Shown: positions 8,202 to 16,988 of the stretch, piece after piece
Position numbering within the stretch: the first letter of the stretch is position 1
How the letters are laid out: each line of letters opens with the position of its first letter
Origin: Lachnospiraceae bacterium
Lineage (GTDB): Bacteria > Bacillota > Clostridia > Lachnospirales > Lachnospiraceae
Length of the DNA stretch: 64,000 bases
Reading direction: 5' to 3'
Assembly: GCA_014804425.1 (NCBI GenBank)
Contig: JAAUZV010000015.1
Span: 95,955-159,954 of the forward strand
Made by a program: the position numbers and the translations under genes
The notes under the pieces: generated by a model
What the model saw: only the letters and a program-made list of their open reading frames with translations
Databases searched by the model: none
What the model was told of the DNA's origin: nothing

Positions 8202-9473
8202 ATGACAGTTGAGATTATTTGTGTCGGAACGGAGCTGCTGCTTGGAAATATCATCAACACCAATGCGGCGTACTTGGCGGAGCAGTGTGCGGGACTCGGG
8301 CTTTCCTGCTATTATCAGAGCGTGGTCGGTGATAACAGATTGCGTCTTACTGAGACGGTGAAAACCGCCATCGGACGCTCGGACATTATTTTAATGTCGG
8401 GGGGCTTAGGACCGACGCAGGACGATCTGACAAAGGAGACGGTTGCCGAGGTGCTTTCCATTCCTCTTGTAGCCGATGAGCATTCGCGCCAGCGGATCGC
8501 GCATTATTTTGAAAAAAGAGGCATGCACATCACCGACAATAACTGGAAGCAGGCACAGGTGCCGGAAGGCTGTCTGGTATTGGATAATGAAAACGGCACG
8601 GCGCCGGGAATGATCGTGGAGGTCGGAGGGCATCACATCGTTATGATGCCGGGACCGCCGGGAGAGCTGAAGCCGATGTTTGAAAACAGCGTCCGGCCGT
8701 ACTTACAGGAATTTACGCCGGGGGTCATCTTTTCGCAGACCGTAAAAATATGCGGTGTCAGCGAAAGCCTCGTGGAGACGAAGATCGAAGATCTGATCGC
8801 GGGGCAGGAAAACCCGACCATCGCGCCCTATGCGAGGCTGGGCGAGGTACATCTTCGGGTAACGGCGAAGGCGGCGGATGAAAAAGAAGCGAAAAAGCTG
8901 ATCAAGCCGATCGTACGTGAATTGAAAGCGCGCTTCGGCGGGGATGTATATTCCACGGATGCGGATACGACGCTGGAAAAATCGGTTGTCGATCTTTTAC
9001 TTGCCGCCAATCTGACCGTGGCGACGGCGGAATCCTGCACGGGCGGCATGCTTGCGAGCCGGCTCATCAACGTCGCGGGCATATCGGAGAGCTATAAATC
9101 GGGCTATGTGACCTATTCCAATAAAGCGAAGCGCAGGCTGCTCGGCGTGAAAAAGACAACGCTGACAAAATACGGCGCGGTCAGCGAAAAGGTTGCGGGC
9201 GAGATGGCAAGAGGCGCGGCGCTGTTCACCAAAGCCGATGTGACGGTGGCGATCACGGGGATCGCGGGACCGGACGGCGGGACAAAGGAAAAGCCGGTCG
9301 GCCTGGTCTACATTGCATGTCAGGTGTGCGGAAAACTGACGGTAAAAGAATACTTGTTTTCCGGCGAAAGAGCCAAAATCAGGGAGAGTGCGACGGCATG
9401 CGCGCTGACGCAGCTTCGCCGCTGTCTTTTGGAATATTGCGGGAGCAGGACATTTGGAAAAGATAAGAACTAA
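8202..9473 (+). CDS. cinA: CinA-type nicotinamide mononucleotide deamidase
   Basis: About 423 aa, two domains: an N-terminal MoCF/MoeA-like domain (EIICVGTELLLGNIINTNA, MSGGLGPTQDDLTKE) and a C-terminal CinA domain with AESCTGGMLASRL and GIAGPDGGTKEKPVGLVYIA. The family hydrolyses NMN in NAD recycling; the N-terminal domain of some members has ADP-ribose pyrophosphatase activity. Start at 8202 after GGGAGAAG; the longer frame reading back into pgsA is unlikely. CinA often sits beside recA, as here. Confidence 0.93.
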   Translation: MTVEIICVGTELLLGNIINTNAAYLAEQCAGLGLSCYYQSVVGDNRLRLTETVKTAIGRSDIILMSGGLGPTQDDLTKETVAEVLSIPLVADEHSRQRIAHYFEKRGMHITDNNWKQAQVPEGCLVLDNENGTAPGMIVEVGGHHIVMMPGPPGELKPMFENSVRPYLQEFTPGVIFSQTVKICGVSESLVETKIEDLIAGQENPTIAPYARLGEVHLRVTAKAADEKEAKKLIKPIVRELKARFGGDVYSTDADTTLEKSVVDLLLAANLTVATAESCTGGMLASRLINVAGISESYKSGYVTYSNKAKRRLLGVKKTTLTKYGAVSEKVAGEMARGAALFTKADVTVAITGIAGPDGGTKEKPVGLVYIACQVCGKLTVKEYLFSGERAKIRESATACALTQLRRCLLEYCGSRTFGKDKN

Positions 9474-9491
9474 CGAGGAGCAGAAAGAACG

Positions 9492-10580
9492 ATGAAGGGG
9501 AAACGACTGGATTATTTAGATATGGCACGGGGGATCGGCATCATTTTGGTGGTAGTCGCGCATTCCCAGTATTGTGCAGAATCGGTTCGGACCGTCATCA
9601 CCGCTTATCTGATGCCGTTATTTTTTGTTGTATCGGGTATCGTGGCTTTCACGATCGGGGAGGAGAAGCGCAGCATGCGCGACATTCTGAAGCGGAAAGC
9701 GCGCGGTCTGCTTGTGCCGTATGTGATCTTCAGTGCGATTTACCTTGCGATATACGGCGGATATTATTATGGAAAAATGCACGTCGGTACATGGGATCAG
9801 ATCGAGGGGTATCTCATCCAGACGTTCGGGTTGGGCGGTATGTCCGTATTGTGGTTTTTGACGGCGCTCTTTTTTTCGGAGATCGCGTTCCTGTTCCTGT
9901 TGAAAAAATGCGGGAAACAAAAGGGGATAGCGGTTCTCGTTTCTGTCGTGCTCGTGGCGGCTGCGACAGTTATCCATCCGTACTTTTTGACACGTTTTCC
10001 GCAGACAACGATACCGCTGCGGCTTCTTTTTGAATTGCTCTATACATGGCTGCGCAGTATGCTGGGCGTCGGTTTTTTGATGCTCGGTTATTGTTTGGCG
10101 CCCCTGTTTGAGCGGTTGGATCAGGTTGTGACGGATACGCCCAGACGTGTGGCGATGGTAGTTGTCTGTGTGCTCGGACTGGTGCTGACCGGATGGTTAT
10201 GCCTGTATAACGGACATGTGGACATGCGGTATATGGCGTTTAACCGGACATGGCTTTATTATCTGAATACGGTGCTTGGCAGCACGTTTCTTTTGCTGTT
10301 TTGTAAATACGGAAAGAATGTGCGCGGACTCTGCTATCTGGGCGCAAACTCGCTGATCATCATGCTGACGCATTTAGACTGCCTGTATATGCGGGAGGCC
10401 ATTGAGATCGGCATGTTTTTTGCGACCCGTTCTCCGCGGGCAAAAGTATATTGTCTCTATCTCGGGATCGCGTTATCCCTTCTGGTCATGGAACTTGTGA
10501 CAATCTATGTCGTTAATCACTTTGTACCGTTCGTGATCGGAAAAAAGTATCCGAAGCGGAAGGAAAAAGAGAAATCGTGA
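9492..10580 (+). CDS. Membrane acyltransferase family 3 protein
   Basis: 362 aa, about ten hydrophobic helices. The opening RLDYLDMARGIGIILVVVAHS and the following LMPLFFVVSGI match the acyltransferase-3 (OafA/NolL) family, whose members transfer acyl groups, often acetyl, onto surface polysaccharides or other exported molecules. The substrate cannot be read from sequence. A ribosome site GAGGAGCAG precedes the ATG, 18 bases after cinA, so it probably belongs to the same transcript. Confidence 0.85.
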   Translation: MKGKRLDYLDMARGIGIILVVVAHSQYCAESVRTVITAYLMPLFFVVSGIVAFTIGEEKRSMRDILKRKARGLLVPYVIFSAIYLAIYGGYYYGKMHVGTWDQIEGYLIQTFGLGGMSVLWFLTALFFSEIAFLFLLKKCGKQKGIAVLVSVVLVAAATVIHPYFLTRFPQTTIPLRLLFELLYTWLRSMLGVGFLMLGYCLAPLFERLDQVVTDTPRRVAMVVVCVLGLVLTGWLCLYNGHVDMRYMAFNRTWLYYLNTVLGSTFLLLFCKYGKNVRGLCYLGANSLIIMLTHLDCLYMREAIEIGMFFATRSPRAKVYCLYLGIALSLLVMELVTIYVVNHFVPFVIGKKYPKRKEKEKS

Positions 10581-10805
10581 TGAAAGATTGTGCAAGTTGA
10601 CGGTTGCCTGCAAAGCGGGAATGTGGTACATTCAAAAAAGACCGTGATTTTTTGTTTCTTTTGGCAGGAATGCCGTCCAAGGATGGATCAATCCGTTTTT
10701 TCTTCATTTGAATGATAATATGTGGAGAAATTTTCACAAAGAGAATTTTATTGGACATATTTGACATTAGACTGAATGTTGTAAAAAAAATTTGCGTAGG
10801 AGCCA

Positions 10806-10834
10806 TTGACAGAATCGAACAAATGTTTTATTAT
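10806..10834 (+). promoter_or_regulatory. recA: recA promoter
   Basis: TTGACA (10806-10811), 17-base spacer, TATTAT (10829-10834); an overlapping TATAAT at 10832-10837 would need a 20-base spacer. A LexA box fills the spacer. Confidence 0.8.
10816..10829. promoter_or_regulatory. LexA (SOS) box 1 in the recA promoter
   Basis: CGAACAAATGTTTT matches the Gram-positive LexA/DinR consensus CGAAC-RNRY-GTTYG in all but the last position. It lies between -35 and -10, where bound LexA would block RNA polymerase. Confidence 0.8.
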
Positions 10835-10844
10835 AATCAGAAAA

Positions 10845-10858
10845 AGAACGTTTGTTCT
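10845..10858. promoter_or_regulatory. LexA-like box 2 downstream of the recA promoter
   Basis: AGAACGTTTGTTCT is an inverted repeat (AGAAC/GTTCT) close to the LexA consensus, about 29 bases after box 1 and just after the expected transcription start. Two boxes suggest tight SOS control. Confidence 0.65.
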
Positions 10859-10887
10859 ATGTTTGCATGGATCGGAAGGAGAACAAT

Positions 10888-11985
10888 ATGGAAAAGGATG
10901 AGAAGCTGAAAGCGCTGGATGCGGCGATTTCACAGTTGGAGAAGCAGTATGGGCGCGGGACCGTCATGAAGCTCGGTGATCCGGCGGCGAGAATGAACGT
11001 TGAGACGATACCGACGGGCTCTTTGAGCTTGGATCTTGCGCTGGGGCTTGGCGGAATTCCCAAGGGAAGGATCGTAGAGATATACGGACCGGAGTCGAGC
11101 GGTAAGACGACCGTGACGCTGCATATGATCGCGCAGGTACAAAAGAGCGGCGGGATCGCAGGCTTTATTGATGCGGAGCATGCGCTGGATCCCGTGTATG
11201 CGAAGAATATCGGTGTAGATATTGATAATCTGTACATTTCACAGCCGGACTGCGGAGAGCAGGCTTTGGAGATCACGGAGACGATGGTGCGCTCCGGTGC
11301 CGTTGACATTGTGGTGGTGGACTCGGTTGCGGCGCTTGTGCCGAAAGCGGAGATCGACGGCGATATGGGAGATTCCCATGTCGGGCTTCAGGCGAGGCTG
11401 ATGTCGCAGGCGCTTCGGAAACTGACGGGTGTGATCAGTAAATCCAACTGTACGGTCGTGTTTATCAACCAGCTCCGTGAGAAGGTCGGCATCATGTTCG
11501 GTAATCCCGAGACGACGACGGGCGGGCGCGCATTAAAATTTTATTCCTCCGTTCGCTTAGACGTCAGAAGGATCGAGGCGATCAAGCAGGGCGGGGAGGT
11601 AGTCGGCAACCGTACAAGGGTCAAGGTTGTGAAGAACAAGATCGCGCCGCCGTTCAAGGAGGCCGAGTTTGATATTATGTTTGGAGAAGGTATTTCCACT
11701 GTAGGCGACATTCTTGATATGGCGGCTAACGTGGATATTGTGGTAAAGACCGGTGCATGGTATGCCTATGAGGGGAATAAGATCGGTCAGGGGCGCGAGA
11801 ACGCCAAGCAGTATTTGAAGGACAACCCGCAGGTATGTGATGAGGTTGAACAGAAGGTACGCGTACATTACGGTCTGAGCGGGGATGGGCAGGCGGAAGA
11901 AGGAACGGAGAAGACAGTATCCGAAGAACCGGCACCTGCAGAACCGGGGAAGAAGGCAAGGGGCAGCGCGAAGGAGAAGGAGTAA
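10888..11985 (+). CDS. recA: Recombinase A
   Basis: About 365 aa. ATP-dependent strand-exchange protein and SOS co-protease. Walker [10 protein letters not shown], Walker B region [11 protein letters not shown], the conserved FINQLREK and the L2 loop near [17 protein letters not shown] are all intact, with a disordered acidic/basic C-terminal tail. ATG 10888 chosen after GGAAGGAG; a longer frame starts 36 bases upstream inside the operator. Followed by recX. Confidence 0.98.
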   Translation: MEKDEKLKALDAAISQLEKQYGRGTVMKLGDPAARMNVETIPTGSLSLDLALGLGGIPKGRIVEIYGPESSGKTTVTLHMIAQVQKSGGIAGFIDAEHALDPVYAKNIGVDIDNLYISQPDCGEQALEITETMVRSGAVDIVVVDSVAALVPKAEIDGDMGDSHVGLQARLMSQALRKLTGVISKSNCTVVFINQLREKVGIMFGNPETTTGGRALKFYSSVRLDVRRIEAIKQGGEVVGNRTRVKVVKNKIAPPFKEAEFDIMFGEGISTVGDILDMAANVDIVVKTGAWYAYEGNKIGQGRENAKQYLKDNPQVCDEVEQKVRVHYGLSGDGQAEEGTEKTVSEEPAPAEPGKKARGSAKEKE

Positions 11986-12018
11986 TACGTTTCTTGGCGC
12001 AGATGTCAGTGATACCCC

Positions 12019-12057
12019 GCAAATGCATGAGTACCATGTATGGCATCATGCATTTGC
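12019..12057. promoter_or_regulatory. Hairpin between recA and recX
   Basis: GCAAATGCATGA (12019-12030) and TCATGCATTTGC (12046-12057) are a perfect 12-base inverted repeat around a 15-base loop that itself contains CCAT/ATGG. There is no T tract, so it is not a classical terminator; it may act as a processing site or partial attenuator that lowers recX relative to recA. Confidence 0.6.
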
Positions 12058-12096
12058 GCAGGGAACATAATGCCATGTATCAGGAAAGAGAACGAG

Positions 12097-12723
12097 ATGG
12101 TTGTTATAGAGATTACAGAGCTTACAAAAGCAAAATCATTGGTAACGCTTGATGACGGAATGAGCTTTGCGTTATATCGGTCAGAACTGCGCCGCTATCG
12201 GCTCCGGGAGGGGGAGCCGATAGCGGACGCTGTTTATGAGGAGCTTTTTCACACAGAGCTTCCGAAAAGGGCGAAGCTTCGGTGTATGAATCTGCTGAAG
12301 CAGCGGGACTACACGGAGTCCGAGCTTAGCCGTAAGTTGGAAAACGGCGGTTATCCCGATGAGATCATTCAGATCGCGCTTGATTATGTGAAATCTTATG
12401 GCTATGTGGATGACGAATCTTATGTAAGGAAGTATATTGACACCTACCGGGATAGAAAGAGCATGATGCGGATAGAGACCGATCTGCTAAAAAAAGGGAT
12501 CAGTCGGGATACGGTCAGAAATGTCTGTGAGAAGATGGATTTTTCGGATGGGGAGGATGCAGAGCTTCTCCAAATACAGACTTTGCTCATAAAGAAAGGA
12601 TACCGCGAGGATGATTGCACGCCGGAGCAGCGAAGAAAGCTGTATGCGTTTTTAGTCAGGCGGGGATATCCGGCATCTAAGATCGCACGGTGTATGAAGG
12701 GATTATCGTTAGAGGATGCGTAA
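12097..12723 (+). CDS. recX: RecX family regulator of RecA
   Basis: About 208 aa, made of tandem three-helix RecX repeats; AKLRCMNLLKQRDYTESELSRKL and the GYVDDESYVRKYIDTYRDRK block are typical. RecX binds in the groove of RecA filaments and inhibits or modulates them. Start at 12097 after AGGAAAGAG; the frame continues upstream through the intergenic hairpin without a ribosome site. Position immediately after recA supports the call. Confidence 0.88.
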   Translation: MVVIEITELTKAKSLVTLDDGMSFALYRSELRRYRLREGEPIADAVYEELFHTELPKRAKLRCMNLLKQRDYTESELSRKLENGGYPDEIIQIALDYVKSYGYVDDESYVRKYIDTYRDRKSMMRIETDLLKKGISRDTVRNVCEKMDFSDGEDAELLQIQTLLIKKGYREDDCTPEQRRKLYAFLVRRGYPASKIARCMKGLSLEDA

Positions 12724-12807
12724 GAAATCCCGGGAACGGCTGACAGATGAACTTCATGACGCATCCTGTAAGTAAATGGTAGAAAAAGGAAATAGAAACG
12801 CGGCATC

Positions 12808-12836
12808 TTGACACGCGAATGCCGTCTTGCTATAAT
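12808..12836 (+). promoter_or_regulatory. Consensus sigma-A promoter for the L,D-transpeptidase gene
   Basis: TTGACA (12808-12813), 17-base spacer, TATAAT (12831-12836): a perfect match. CGGCAT (12801-12806) and ATGCCG (12819-12824) form an inverted repeat across the -35 element, a possible operator. Confidence 0.85.
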
Positions 12837-12945
12837 CACCGCGAAGCATACATTTTTTTCGACATTTGCCTTGGCTTAGAGGAGATTTTTTGTTGATTTA
12901 ATGTTATCTTAAAGCTACTCCAGAGGAAAGGAATCAGATATTATT

Positions 12946-13737
12946 ATGAAAAAGCTCAAAATGTCAATCCTTCGCATCGGATGTTTGATCATCCTGTTAT
13001 GTTCTGCCGGTGTTATGAGCGTGAATGCGGCAGGAGGGCAAAACATGCAGGCAGAAGATACCAGACCGGATTATGTCATCTATGTAAACAGAACATTAAA
13101 TTGTGTTACAGTCATGCAGAAGGAGGCGGACGGTGCACTGACACCGGTCAGAGCAATGGTCTGCTCCTGCGGGCGGGCAGGGCATGCCACACCGCAGGGT
13201 ACTTTTCGGACAGCCCGCTATTATGATTGGCGGTTGATGGTAGATAATACTTATGGCAGATATGCGGTAAGCTTTACGAATAAAATCCTGTTTCATTCCG
13301 TACCGTATTTAGAAGTCTCTCCAGATTCCCTGGAATGGGAAGAGTATAATAAACTGGGTGAAAATGCATCGTTGGGCTGTGTCCGGCTGTCTGTGGAAGA
13401 TGCAAAATGGATCTACGATAACTGCAAGGTAGGGACAACGGTCATTGTTTATTCTGACAGTGAAGAAGAACTGCCCCTTGGAAAGCCGGAAGCGATCACG
13501 ATACCGGAGGATTCTTTACATAGAGGCTGGGACCCGACGGATTATGATATCAATAATCCATGGTTTTCGGAGGATAGCGACATCCTTTCGGTTTTTGACG
13601 GCGTGGATGGATTTAACCATATTGCCTATGCAACCCGCTATCCCGATTTGAAGGAAGCGTTTGGCTATGATAAAGACGCATTATATGAGCATTATCTGAC
13701 TTATGGAATCGACGAGGGTAGAATGGCGACCCGCTAA
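12946..13737 (+). CDS. Secreted L,D-transpeptidase (YkuD family)
   Basis: 263 aa with an N-terminal signal peptide (hydrophobic stretch about residues 6-29). The YkuD domain (about 45-170) shows the histidine of ILFHSVPYLE and the catalytic-cysteine motif ASLGCVRLS, the nucleophile that cross-links or modifies peptidoglycan stem peptides. The last ~40 residues (YATRYPDLKEAFGYD...HYLTYGIDEGR) form a small module seen appended to other secreted clostridial proteins. Own strong promoter; probably monocistronic. Confidence 0.88.
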   Translation: MKKLKMSILRIGCLIILLCSAGVMSVNAAGGQNMQAEDTRPDYVIYVNRTLNCVTVMQKEADGALTPVRAMVCSCGRAGHATPQGTFRTARYYDWRLMVDNTYGRYAVSFTNKILFHSVPYLEVSPDSLEWEEYNKLGENASLGCVRLSVEDAKWIYDNCKVGTTVIVYSDSEEELPLGKPEAITIPEDSLHRGWDPTDYDINNPWFSEDSDILSVFDGVDGFNHIAYATRYPDLKEAFGYDKDALYEHYLTYGIDEGRMATR

Positions 13738-13787
13738 AAGCACAATGAGGGCGTTATCGGCGGCGGAAACGCAAACATGAATAGTGC

Positions 13788-13816
13788 TTGACATCACATG
13801 CATTACGGGGTAAAAT
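13788..13816 (+). promoter_or_regulatory. rny: rny promoter
   Basis: TTGACA (13788-13793), 17-base spacer, TAAAAT (13811-13816), about 100 bases before the start codon. Confidence 0.8.
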
Positions 13817-13918
13817 TGAACTGTTGTAAAATTGAGAGTTAGGATATGCTATCATATATGGTGTATCCTATAACGCATATTCGTACAATGAAAACTAAAT
13901 AAGGAGGTGCTCCTGTAC

Positions 13919-15469
13919 ATGATGGGACCAGTAGTGGTGGCGGTCATTGTGACGCTTGTCATTGCCGTACCCTTATCCGCTTTTCTTGCAATGAGCCGCC
14001 AGAAAAAGGCGATCGAGCAGAAGATCGGGAATGCGGACGATAAGGCGAGGGAGATCATTGATGACGCACTCAAAACTGCTGAGGCGAAAAAACGTGAAGG
14101 GCTGCTTGAGGTGAAAGAAGAATCCATCCGGACAAAGAATGAACTGGATAAGGAGATCAAGGAACGGAGAGCGGAAGCACAGCGTTATGAACGCAGAGTT
14201 CAGCAGAAGGAAGAAAACATTGACAAAAAAGCGGACGCAATTGAGAAGAAAGAGGCGGGGCTGATTGCAAGGGAAGAGGCGCTGAATAAGCAGAAAGAAG
14301 CAATCGCCAGGCTGAACGAAGAGAGGGTACAGGAACTGGAACGAATCTCTGGTTTAACCTCCGAACAGGCAAAAGAGTATTTATTGAAAATTGTTGAAGA
14401 CGAAGTAAAGCATGAAACAGCCATGCTCGTCAAGGAAATGGAGAGCAGGGCGAAGGAAGAAGCGGACAAGAAGGCAAAGGAATATGTGGTAAATGCCATT
14501 CAGCGATGTGCGGCGGACCACGTATCCGAATCGACGATTTCCGTTGTGCAGCTTCCGAGCGACGAAATGAAAGGACGTATCATCGGACGTGAGGGACGCA
14601 ATATCCGTACCTTAGAGACGATGACCGGTGTAGATTTGATCATTGACGATACGCCGGAGGCAGTCATTTTATCCGGTTTTGATCCGATACGACGCGAGGT
14701 TGCACGTATTGCACTCGAGAAGCTGATCGTGGATGGAAGAATCCATCCGGCAAGAATCGAGGAAATGGTTGAAAAGGCGCAAAAAGAAGTAGAGGTCATG
14801 ATCAAAGAAGAGGGTGAAGCGGCGCTGCTGGAAGTCGGCGTACACGGCATCCACCCCGAGCTTGTCAGACTGCTTGGCAAGATGAAATTCAGAACCAGCT
14901 ATGGGCAGAATGCGTTGAAGCATTCCGTTGAGGTAGCACAGCTTTCCGGTCTCCTTGCATCAGAGATGGGCTTGGACATCAGAATGGCGAAACGCGCAGG
15001 TCTTTTACATGATATTGGTAAATCCGTGGATCATGAAATGGAAGGCTCCCATATTCAATTGGGCGCGGAGCTTTGCAGGAAGTATAAGGAATCGGCAACG
15101 GTCATTAACGCGGTGGAATCCCATCATGGCGATGTGGAGCCGACAACGTTGATCGCATGTTTGGTACAAGCAGCGGACACAATTTCCGCAGCAAGACCGG
15201 GCGCAAGGCGCGAGACGCTGGAAACTTATACGACAAGATTAAAACAATTAGAGGATATTACAAACAATTTCAAGGGTGTAGACAAATCTTTTGCTATTCA
15301 GGCAGGTAGAGAGATTCGAGTAATGGTAGTTCCTGAACAGATTGGCGATGCGGACATGGTTCTCTTGGCAAGGGATATTTCAAAACAGATTGAAGCGGAG
15401 CTTCAATACCCGGGACAGATCAAGGTCAATGTCATTCGCGAGTCCAGAGTAGTCGATTACGCAAAGTAG
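13919..15469 (+). CDS. rny: Ribonuclease Y
   Basis: About 516 aa. Membrane-anchored endoribonuclease that initiates bulk mRNA decay in Firmicutes. Domains in order: N-terminal transmembrane helix (residues 2-25), long charged coiled coil (about 30-200), KH domain ([15 protein letters not shown]) and HD domain with [15 protein letters not shown] 13919 lies 9 bases after AGGAGGTG; a GTG at 13907 is inside that site. Confidence 0.96.
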   Translation: MMGPVVVAVIVTLVIAVPLSAFLAMSRQKKAIEQKIGNADDKAREIIDDALKTAEAKKREGLLEVKEESIRTKNELDKEIKERRAEAQRYERRVQQKEENIDKKADAIEKKEAGLIAREEALNKQKEAIARLNEERVQELERISGLTSEQAKEYLLKIVEDEVKHETAMLVKEMESRAKEEADKKAKEYVVNAIQRCAADHVSESTISVVQLPSDEMKGRIIGREGRNIRTLETMTGVDLIIDDTPEAVILSGFDPIRREVARIALEKLIVDGRIHPARIEEMVEKAQKEVEVMIKEEGEAALLEVGVHGIHPELVRLLGKMKFRTSYGQNALKHSVEVAQLSGLLASEMGLDIRMAKRAGLLHDIGKSVDHEMEGSHIQLGAELCRKYKESATVINAVESHHGDVEPTTLIACLVQAADTISAARPGARRETLETYTTRLKQLEDITNNFKGVDKSFAIQAGREIRVMVVPEQIGDADMVLLARDISKQIEAELQYPGQIKVNVIRESRVVDYAK

Positions 15470-15475
15470 AAAGAA

Positions 15476-15513
15476 AAAGATTTCATAAACATTGTTTATG
15501 GAATCTTTTTTTG
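15476..15513 (+). terminator. rny: Terminator after rny
   Basis: AAAGATTTCATAAAC (15476-15490) pairs with GTTTATGGAATCTTT (15494-15508, one mismatch) around ATT, with a run of T. The next promoter overlaps it. Confidence 0.85.
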
Positions 15514-15520
15514 TTATAAT
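15492..15520 (+). promoter_or_regulatory. Promoter of the PP2C gene, embedded in the rny terminator
   Basis: TTGTTT (15492-15497), 17-base spacer, TATAAT (15515-15520). Transcription would begin close to 15527, almost on the predicted start codon. Confidence 0.65.
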
Positions 15521-15527
15521 AAGGAAT

Positions 15528-16328
15528 ATGAGAAAAAAAAGAAAACAAAAGTCCCGCATTGCAATGGCGGGCATCAGTGAAATAGGCGCAAGAGCCGAGC
15601 AGCAGGACGCGATGTGGTTTTCAGGCATGCCTGACGGACAGATGGAGCTTGCAACAGGAGAGCGCGCAGACGGGGAAAGCGCGCTTGCGGTAATTGCTGA
15701 CGGCATGGGCGGACTGTCGAGCGGTGCGCAGATCAGCAGCCTGATCGTGGAGGGCATGCGGGATGCGTATTTTGCCGGAGACCGGGCTCCGGAGCCGGTG
15801 CCGTTTTTGCAGCAGTCGCTTTGGCGTGTGAACGAATCGGTCAATCAATACCTCTTGGGGAAGGCGCCGGGCGGGTCCACTATGATTGCCGCGTACATAG
15901 AAGATAAAAAGCTGTATTATTGTTCCGTTGGCGACAGCAGGATTTATTGGTGGCATAAAAAGCGGCTGTGCAGACTGAATGTGGAACACAACTACGGACG
16001 TGACCTTGACGAGCTTGCAAGGCGCGGTGTCATCACGGAAGAAGAAGCCAAGGGAGATATTCGGCGCGCCGCACTGACAAGCTATATCGGCAAGGGCATA
16101 TTAGATCAGGTGGACGGGAATGAGATTCCGATCGTGTTAGAAAAGGGCGATGTGATCCTGCTTCTGACGGACGGTGCATTCCGCACGGTTTCCGATGAGG
16201 AGCTTGCACGCTATGCAGAGAGGGAGAGCGCGGAGCAGATCGCGCAGGCAATCGCACGCGCGGTCGTCTGGGAACAAAAACAGCATCAGGATAATTATAC
16301 AATCGTTGCAGTCCGCATCGAGGAGTGA
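15528..16328 (+). CDS. PP2C-type Ser/Thr protein phosphatase
   Basis: About 266 aa, cytoplasmic. The metal-binding motifs are recognisable: the early EQQD aspartate, VIADGMGGLSSG, CSVGDSRIY, LLLTDGAF and the final DNYTIVAV. It removes phosphate from Ser/Thr in a two-metal mechanism and normally partners a Hanks-type kinase; the only kinase here lies 16 kb away. The start is uncertain: ATG 15528 is so close to the promoter that the mRNA would be nearly leaderless, while ATG 15564 lacks a ribosome site. Confidence 0.85.
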   Translation: MRKKRKQKSRIAMAGISEIGARAEQQDAMWFSGMPDGQMELATGERADGESALAVIADGMGGLSSGAQISSLIVEGMRDAYFAGDRAPEPVPFLQQSLWRVNESVNQYLLGKAPGGSTMIAAYIEDKKLYYCSVGDSRIYWWHKKRLCRLNVEHNYGRDLDELARRGVITEEEAKGDIRRAALTSYIGKGILDQVDGNEIPIVLEKGDVILLLTDGAFRTVSDEELARYAERESAEQIAQAIARAVVWEQKQHQDNYTIVAVRIEE

Positions 16329-16390
16329 TAAATCAGTCCATTGCCGCCAGCCAGAGGCAGAAGACAGAGATATTTAAGCGGCTGTAGGAC

Positions 16391-16419
16391 TTGCGGTATC
16401 GGACAAAAGGTGCTAAAAT
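16391..16419 (+). promoter_or_regulatory. Promoter of the small membrane protein gene
   Basis: TTGCGG (16391-16396), 17-base spacer, TAAAAT (16414-16419). Confidence 0.55.
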
Positions 16420-16472
16420 GAGGGAAGCGTGGAGACTTTCACGCGCGTAAAAACAATCGGAGGCGAAGATTC

Positions 16473-16724
16473 ATGAGGGTATGGAACAAGATGAAGTCGT
16501 TGATTTATGTGGGCGTGACAATGCTTGCCGTTGTACTGATGAATATGGTTTCGGGCTGTGCGGGCGTGTTTGCGAGCGATGGCACGGAAGGAACGGTTGA
16601 TGCGCAGACAGCGTGGATCCTTGTTGGGATCATTGCGGTGGCAGTCATCGTGGCTGTGATCATTGCGGCAGTGACGTCGGTCATCTCTGGCGTTGTCGGT
16701 GCACAGGAAGACGGAAATGAATAA
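16473..16724 (+). CDS. Small membrane protein of unknown function
   Basis: 83 aa with two hydrophobic segments (about residues 9-30 and 47-72). MNMVSGCAG could be a lipobox, but the second helix makes an ordinary surface lipoprotein less likely. GGAGGCGAAG precedes the ATG, a promoter lies upstream and a strong terminator downstream, so it is probably a real single-gene unit. I recognise no family. Confidence 0.6.
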   Translation: MRVWNKMKSLIYVGVTMLAVVLMNMVSGCAGVFASDGTEGTVDAQTAWILVGIIAVAVIVAVIIAAVTSVISGVVGAQEDGNE

Positions 16725-16762
16725 AAGAGAATGCATCTGCGGTGTATTATTTTGATTATGCG

Positions 16763-16812
16763 AATCTCTAAACTGACAGAACGTGAGTTTCTTTCAGTTT
16801 AGAGATTTTTTT
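16763..16812 (+). terminator. Terminator after the small membrane protein gene
   Basis: AATCTCTAAACTGA (16763-16776) and TCAGTTTAGAGATT (16794-16807) are perfect complements and run into seven Ts. Confidence 0.9.
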
Positions 16813-16813
16813 C

Positions 16814-16842
16814 TTGCATCCGTACGAAGCATGGTGTATGAT
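16814..16842 (+). promoter_or_regulatory. Promoter of the aminotransferase gene
   Basis: TTGCAT (16814-16819), 17-base spacer, TATGAT (16837-16842). Confidence 0.55.
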
Positions 16843-16988
16843 AGGAAAGGCATGCGTAGATTGTATACAATAATGCAATAATGCACGAAAGATGCCGATT
16901 ATGGGCAGAGCATGGAAAGAACAAGCCCGGATCATTCACAATGCTGAAAAAGCGGCATGAAAGCGAAAAACGATAAGGATGGTGTGTG

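Larger units (their letters stand above)
10581..10887 (+). other. recA upstream region
   Basis: About 300 bases without a gene. The left 220 bases are A+T-rich and hold only weak hairpins, for example GAATGT/ACATTC near 10620 and GGAT/ATCC near 10680 followed by Ts, which may end the acyltransferase transcript. The right part carries the recA promoter and two LexA boxes. I recognise no riboswitch. Confidence 0.6.
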
